Part shown: positions 13,674-16,418 of the stretch, piece after piece | Position numbering within the stretch: the stretch's first letter is position 1 | How the letters are laid out: the number at the start of each line of letters is the position of its first letter | NCBI GenBank assembly: GCA_964541215.1 | Contig: CAZIPP010000021.1 | Coordinates: 1-16,418 of the forward strand | Reading direction: 5' to 3' | From: SIG469 sp964541215 | GTDB taxonomy: Bacteria > Bacillota > Clostridia > Oscillospirales > Oscillospiraceae | Length of the DNA stretch: 16,418 nucleotides | Program-made: the position numbers and the translations under genes | The notes under the pieces: generated by a model | Database searches by the model: none | Told to the model about the DNA's origin: nothing | The model's input: the letters and a program-made list of their open reading frames with translations, nothing else

Positions 13674-13931
13674 AAGATTCTCCTCCTGTTTCGGTTATTT
13701 TCTTACTGAGTTTTTTCATATTGGTATGATAATTTTATTGTATCAATCCGCAGGAAATGTTGCCAGTAGCAAAAATTGATTTAGAATATCAAAATGAGGA
13801 AATCCCGTCCGATTCCTGTTTGAAATCAGACGGGATTACCTTTTGTAACGGATACTGTCGGTTTACAGTGGATAGGAAAAACGGTTTCTTATGGCTGTTA
13901 AACCGGACGTTTCGGGTCGTGTTTGCTTATC
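13674..13931. other. 258-bp gap between the two flavoenzyme genes
   Basis: No gene is supported here. It holds the hairpin at 13801-13837 (listed separately), a possible weak minus-strand promoter with TTGATA at 13746-13741 and a poor -10 (CAATAT, 13723-13718), and the ribosome site of the FAD protein (AGGAGGAG, about 13680-13687). The stretch 13838-13931 shows nothing I can interpret. Confidence 0.5.
13801..13837 (-). terminator. Hairpin terminator downstream of the enoate-reductase gene
   Basis: A perfect 9-bp stem AATCCCGTC/GACGGGATT (13801-13809 with 13829-13837), extended after one mismatch by GATT/AATC (13811-13814 with 13824-13827). On the minus strand it is followed by TTCCTCATTTT, a modest T-rich tail, about 95 bp after the stop codon of the gene. 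The + side tail (CCTTTTG) is similar in quality, so direction is uncertain. Confidence 0.65.
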
Positions 13932-15902
13932 TCAGAAAGTCATGGTAGCATCATATGCGCCGCGGATAGCCAGCTTGATGTTGGCAGCCTTAACGCTGTC
14001 GCCGATGTTCATGAACTCGGGAGCAGTACCGCGGAACTTTTCAGCAGCGGATTCGTTTGCTCTCATACCGGCAGCCATGATGACGGAATCTGCGGGGATG
14101 GTGATAAGCTCTCCGGCTTCGTTGGTGTAGGAAACACCTTCGTCGGAAACGCCGGCGACCTTGGACTTGGTAAGGATCTTTACGCCGGATTTGCCAAGAG
14201 CATCGTTGAGACCTATCTTGTAGGTGAAATGAGCGTCGGGAGCGGTAACGGCAGCCATTTCCAGAACGGTAACGTCACGACCGTTGCGGCTAAGGTGCAG
14301 AGCAGTTTCAAGACCGACCTGACCGCCGCCGATAACAACGACGTTCTTGCCGATGGTATCAAGTTCCTGATATGCAGGCAGAGCAAAGGTGACCTTGGCA
14401 TGGTCTTTGCCGGGGATGGGCAGCAGGATGGGGTTGGCACCCAGAGCGGTGATGACTACATCAGGCTCCATGGCTTCAACCATCTCGGGAGTGGCTTCGG
14501 TGTTGAGCATGACGTTAATGTCGGACTTCTCCTGACACAGGTAAGCCAGACGATTCTTGAACTTGGAAAGATCACGCTTGAAGTCGGCATAGTCAGCGAA
14601 TATCAGGTTGCCGCCGAGGTAAGCCTTTTTCTCGATAAGGGTAACGTCATGACCGCGCTTATAGGCGTTGTAAGCTGCGTACATACCGCCGGGACCGCCG
14701 CCGATAACGACGACTTTTTTTCTGGAGGTGACGGGGTTCTGCAGCCATTCGATGCGATGTTCACGACCGATGGTGGGGTTGACGGAGCAGGTGAATATAT
14801 GGGTCTTGAAATGGTTGTTCAGGCAGTTGAAGCACTTGACGCAGGGGATGATCTCGTCAGCCTTGCCGGCCTTTGCCTTGTTGGGGAATTCGGGGTCGGC
14901 GATGAGGCTTCTTGCCATGGCGATAACGTCGGCTTCGCCATCAGCGATGATGCGATCCATCTCAGCGGGATCGTTCATACCGCCCAGAGTAAGTACGGGA
15001 ATGTGGATATCGGGATCAGCCTTAACAGCTTTGGCAAGGTAAGCGTTGGGGGTGTCATCAATAAAGCCCGAGGGATGGATGATGTGCATATCTACCAGAT
15101 GGTCGCCGCCCTTGGAAATGTGGCACATATCGATCTTGTCCTGAACAAGCTTGATTATCTTGATGACTTCGTCAACGTGCAGACCATCTTCGGAACATTC
15201 ATCGCCGGAGATACGCAGGTCAAGCAGAAGCTTGCGACCTACTCTGGCGCGGATGGCGTCCAAAATCATCATCAGGAAACGGGTACGGTTTTCGGTGCTG
15301 CCGCCGTATTCGTCGGTGCGGTGGTTGGTTTCGGGAGACAGGAACTGAGCCAGACCGAGACCGTGACCGGCATGGATGAGGATCATGTCGAAGCCGCAGG
15401 TCAGAGCGTTTTCGCAGTAGTCGGCAAAGCACTTTGCAATGCGCTCCATCTCTTCAACGGGCATCTGCTTTACATGGATGCCGTCGGCAGTTTCCAGATC
15501 GCTGGGACCATAGAGGGTACGACCGTTGTCCTGGTCAAACTTTTCGTATCCGCCATACTTGAAGTAACCGGCTTCCATAGCTGCCTTTGCGCCAAAAGCG
15601 TGGACAGCATCTGCCTGCTGGGCAAAGTAACGCCACTGATAACGGTTGTGAAGGTGATACTGGTTCCAACCTGCTTCCTGAGGACGGTTCAGATAGATCT
15701 CGGGGTCAACATGACCGGTACCACAGTTTACAAGAGCTGCACCGCCGCGAGCCTTGTTGGCATAGTAACGGATGGAAGCTTCTGTGGGACCGTGTTCTTC
15801 AGCCTGAAGACACTGGTTGGAGGGAGCGACAAAGATTCTGTTTCTGAAAGTCACGCCGCCGATAGTGATGGGGCTGAAAAGGTTGGGATAAGCTTGCTGC
15901 AT
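13932..15902 (-). CDS. Old Yellow Enzyme / 2-enoate-reductase-type NADH:flavin oxidoreductase
   Basis: This 656-residue enzyme has the three-part build of 2,4-dienoyl-CoA reductase, 2-enoate reductase and the bile-acid enzymes BaiCD/BaiH. An FMN TIM barrel (1-~345) has the active-site block HAGHGLGLAQFLSP (177-190) and YGGSTENR. A [4Fe-4S] cluster follows (Cys354, 357, 360, 372). A FAD/NAD(P) domain then starts GGGPGG (401-406) with a second nucleotide loop VVVIGGGQVG (about 531-540). Electrons pass from NAD(P)H through FAD and Fe-S to FMN, which reduces an alpha,beta-unsaturated carbonyl. Length is normal. Substrate unknown: fatty enoates, cinnamates, steroids and flavonoids are all used by relatives. 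AGGAGGAA precedes the ATG, and a TATACT promoter lies at 15970-15998. Confidence 0.92.
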   Translation of the reverse strand: MQQAYPNLFSPITIGGVTFRNRIFVAPSNQCLQAEEHGPTEASIRYYANKARGGAALVNCGTGHVDPEIYLNRPQEAGWNQYHLHNRYQWRYFAQQADAVHAFGAKAAMEAGYFKYGGYEKFDQDNGRTLYGPSDLETADGIHVKQMPVEEMERIAKCFADYCENALTCGFDMILIHAGHGLGLAQFLSPETNHRTDEYGGSTENRTRFLMMILDAIRARVGRKLLLDLRISGDECSEDGLHVDEVIKIIKLVQDKIDMCHISKGGDHLVDMHIIHPSGFIDDTPNAYLAKAVKADPDIHIPVLTLGGMNDPAEMDRIIADGEADVIAMARSLIADPEFPNKAKAGKADEIIPCVKCFNCLNNHFKTHIFTCSVNPTIGREHRIEWLQNPVTSRKKVVVIGGGPGGMYAAYNAYKRGHDVTLIEKKAYLGGNLIFADYADFKRDLSKFKNRLAYLCQEKSDINVMLNTEATPEMVEAMEPDVVITALGANPILLPIPGKDHAKVTFALPAYQELDTIGKNVVVIGGGQVGLETALHLSRNGRDVTVLEMAAVTAPDAHFTYKIGLNDALGKSGVKILTKSKVAGVSDEGVSYTNEAGELITIPADSVIMAAGMRANESAAEKFRGTAPEFMNIGDSVKAANIKLAIRGAYDATMTF

Positions 15903-15969
15903 TGATTTTTCCTCCTGTTGATTTGTTCGTATTCAGCTGGATATATGAACAAATGTCAATAATGTACTT

Positions 15970-15998
15970 AGTATATCAAAATGTGATATTGAATTCAA
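15970..15998 (-). promoter_or_regulatory. Sigma-A-type promoter of the enoate-reductase gene
   Basis: Minus strand TTGAAT (15998-15993) and TATACT (15975-15970) are exactly 17 bp apart, giving a start near 15963 and a ~60-nt leader. The -35 lies in the palindrome TTGAATTCAA (15989-15998). GATATA (15940-15945) with TATATC (15972-15977) forms a wider dyad across the start site; both are operator candidates only. Confidence 0.6.
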
Positions 15999-16058
15999 TC
16001 AGTAAACGTGCAAAATTGCGAATAGTGTGACACAAAAACAAATGTTGCAGCAAAAGAA

Positions 16059-16110
16059 AGGCCTTCCCCTTGAGGGGAAGGTGGCACGGCGAAGCCGTGA
16101 CGGATGAGGT
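16059..16110 (+). repeat. REP-like palindromic repeat (CCTTCCCC ... CACGGC type)
   Basis: Two adjacent perfect hairpins: CCTTCCCC-TTGA-GGGGAAGG (16062-16081) and CACGGC-GAA-GCCGTG (16085-16099), then ACGGATGAGG. This is the pattern of a repeat family I recall as scattered in intergenic DNA of many Clostridia. No open frame. It starts a patchwork of repeats that fills the rest of this ~500-bp gene-free stretch. Confidence 0.8.
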
Positions 16111-16163
16111 GTTAATGAAACCACCCACCAATTTACAGTCATACTGAGCCGTCAACGGCGGCG

Positions 16164-16375
16164 GAGAAATCCCCATCTTGCAGGAGCAACCCTCTCAGTC
16201 ATTTGCCTTGCAAATGCCTCCCCCAGAGGGGGGAGCCATTGTGGCGCGGCGAGCTGTAATACGAATTAACGGATTCTCACGGTGCTTCGTGCCTCGCAAT
16301 GACAGCGGGAGCAATTGCGTAACAAGATGGGGATTTCTCGTCGTCGCTTTGCTCCTCGCTCGAAATGACAGCATA
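16164..16375. repeat. Fragments of the CTGTCATT/AATGACAG repeat family, nested with REP copies
   Basis: The family marker GAGAAATCCCCATCTTG (16164-16180) has its exact reverse complement at 16323-16339. The right end CTCGCTCGAAATGACAG (16356-16372) matches the terminal part of the copies at 10778 and 11887, and another terminus-like piece, CTCGCAATGACAG, ends at 16303. So at least one inverted copy, interrupted by or fused with other repeats, lies here. Confidence 0.7.
16186..16237 (-). repeat. REP-like palindromic repeat, second copy, opposite orientation
   Basis: CCTCTCAGTCA followed by hairpin CATTTGC-CTT-GCAAATG (16200-16216) and a C-run/G-run stem (about 16218-16235). This is the same two-hairpin layout as 16059-16110 but inverted, with different stem letters. 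Together the two form a loose ~180-bp inverted structure around 16111-16185. Confidence 0.65.
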
Positions 16376-16379
16376 GCGC

Positions 16380-16410
16380 AAAAAAGGACGCTGCTTTCGC
16401 AGCGTCCTTT
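16380..16410 (-). terminator. Terminator for a minus-strand gene beyond the right edge
   Basis: A perfect 12-bp stem AAAGGACGCTGC/GCAGCGTCCTTT (16383-16394 with 16399-16410) and loop TTTC. On the minus strand it is followed by six T (complement of 16380-16385), a better tail than on the + strand. That implies a gene to the right that reads into the window. Confidence 0.8.
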
Positions 16411-16418
16411 AATTTCCA

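Noticed and set aside
13923..15905. 660-codon open frame on the + strand covering the whole enoate-reductase gene
   Set aside because: It is the antisense shadow of a protein with full, well-ordered OYE, Fe-S and FAD/NAD motifs. The + translation is Gly/Val/Asp-rich with no recognisable domain, and no ribosome site precedes it.

Overview
The window looks like chromosomal DNA of an anaerobic Gram-positive Clostridia-type bacterium, probably a gut Oscillospiraceae/Ruminococcaceae relative. This is inferred from strong AGGAGG ribosome sites, ferredoxin-domain redox enzymes, a lipoprotein-type binding protein, and dispersed palindromic repeats of the kind common in those genomes. No species can be named. 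Apart from one AT-rich block at the left end, composition looks even and most genes are ordinary housekeeping or redox genes.

Left end (1-786): the 3' part of a tRNA-Gly(GCC) and its hairpin terminator are followed by a 173-bp array of seven small hairpins. Four are separated by TGATAT and then three by its reverse complement ATATCA. The array leads directly into a gene for a four-helix-bundle protein of the 23S rRNA intervening-sequence (IVP) family. This array-plus-gene unit is the most unusual thing in the window and the best candidate for an undescribed element.

787-5590: a ferredoxin-nitroreductase gene on the + strand ends at a strong terminator. Facing it is a minus-strand operon, trkA-trkH-metallo-beta-lactamase-fold hydrolase, read from a near-consensus promoter at 5538-5566. 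TrkA and TrkH form a potassium uptake system; the hydrolase gene starts one base after the trkH stop codon.

5591-9186: a minus-strand cluster runs from a small TIGR04076-family protein to an orphan extracellular solute-binding lipoprotein (TTG start) to glycerol kinase (glpK), with close spacing and coupled ribosome sites. No permease or glpF/glpA/glpD gene is present. The cluster is divergent from a COG2509-type FAD-dependent dehydrogenase gene (9187-10773), with inverted repeats in the shared promoter region.

10774-12014: an alpha/beta hydrolase (monoacylglycerol lipase-like) on the minus strand is bracketed by two copies, in the same orientation, of a ~100-bp palindromic repeat. One copy seems to serve as a shared bidirectional terminator.

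12015-15902: two minus-strand flavoenzymes, a ferredoxin/fumarate-reductase-like FAD protein and an Old Yellow Enzyme/2-enoate-reductase-type iron-sulfur flavoprotein, each with its own ribosome site. They suggest reduction of an unknown unsaturated compound.

15903-16418: no gene. It holds the promoter of the enoate reductase, a patchwork of REP/MITE-like palindromes, and a terminator for a gene beyond the right edge.
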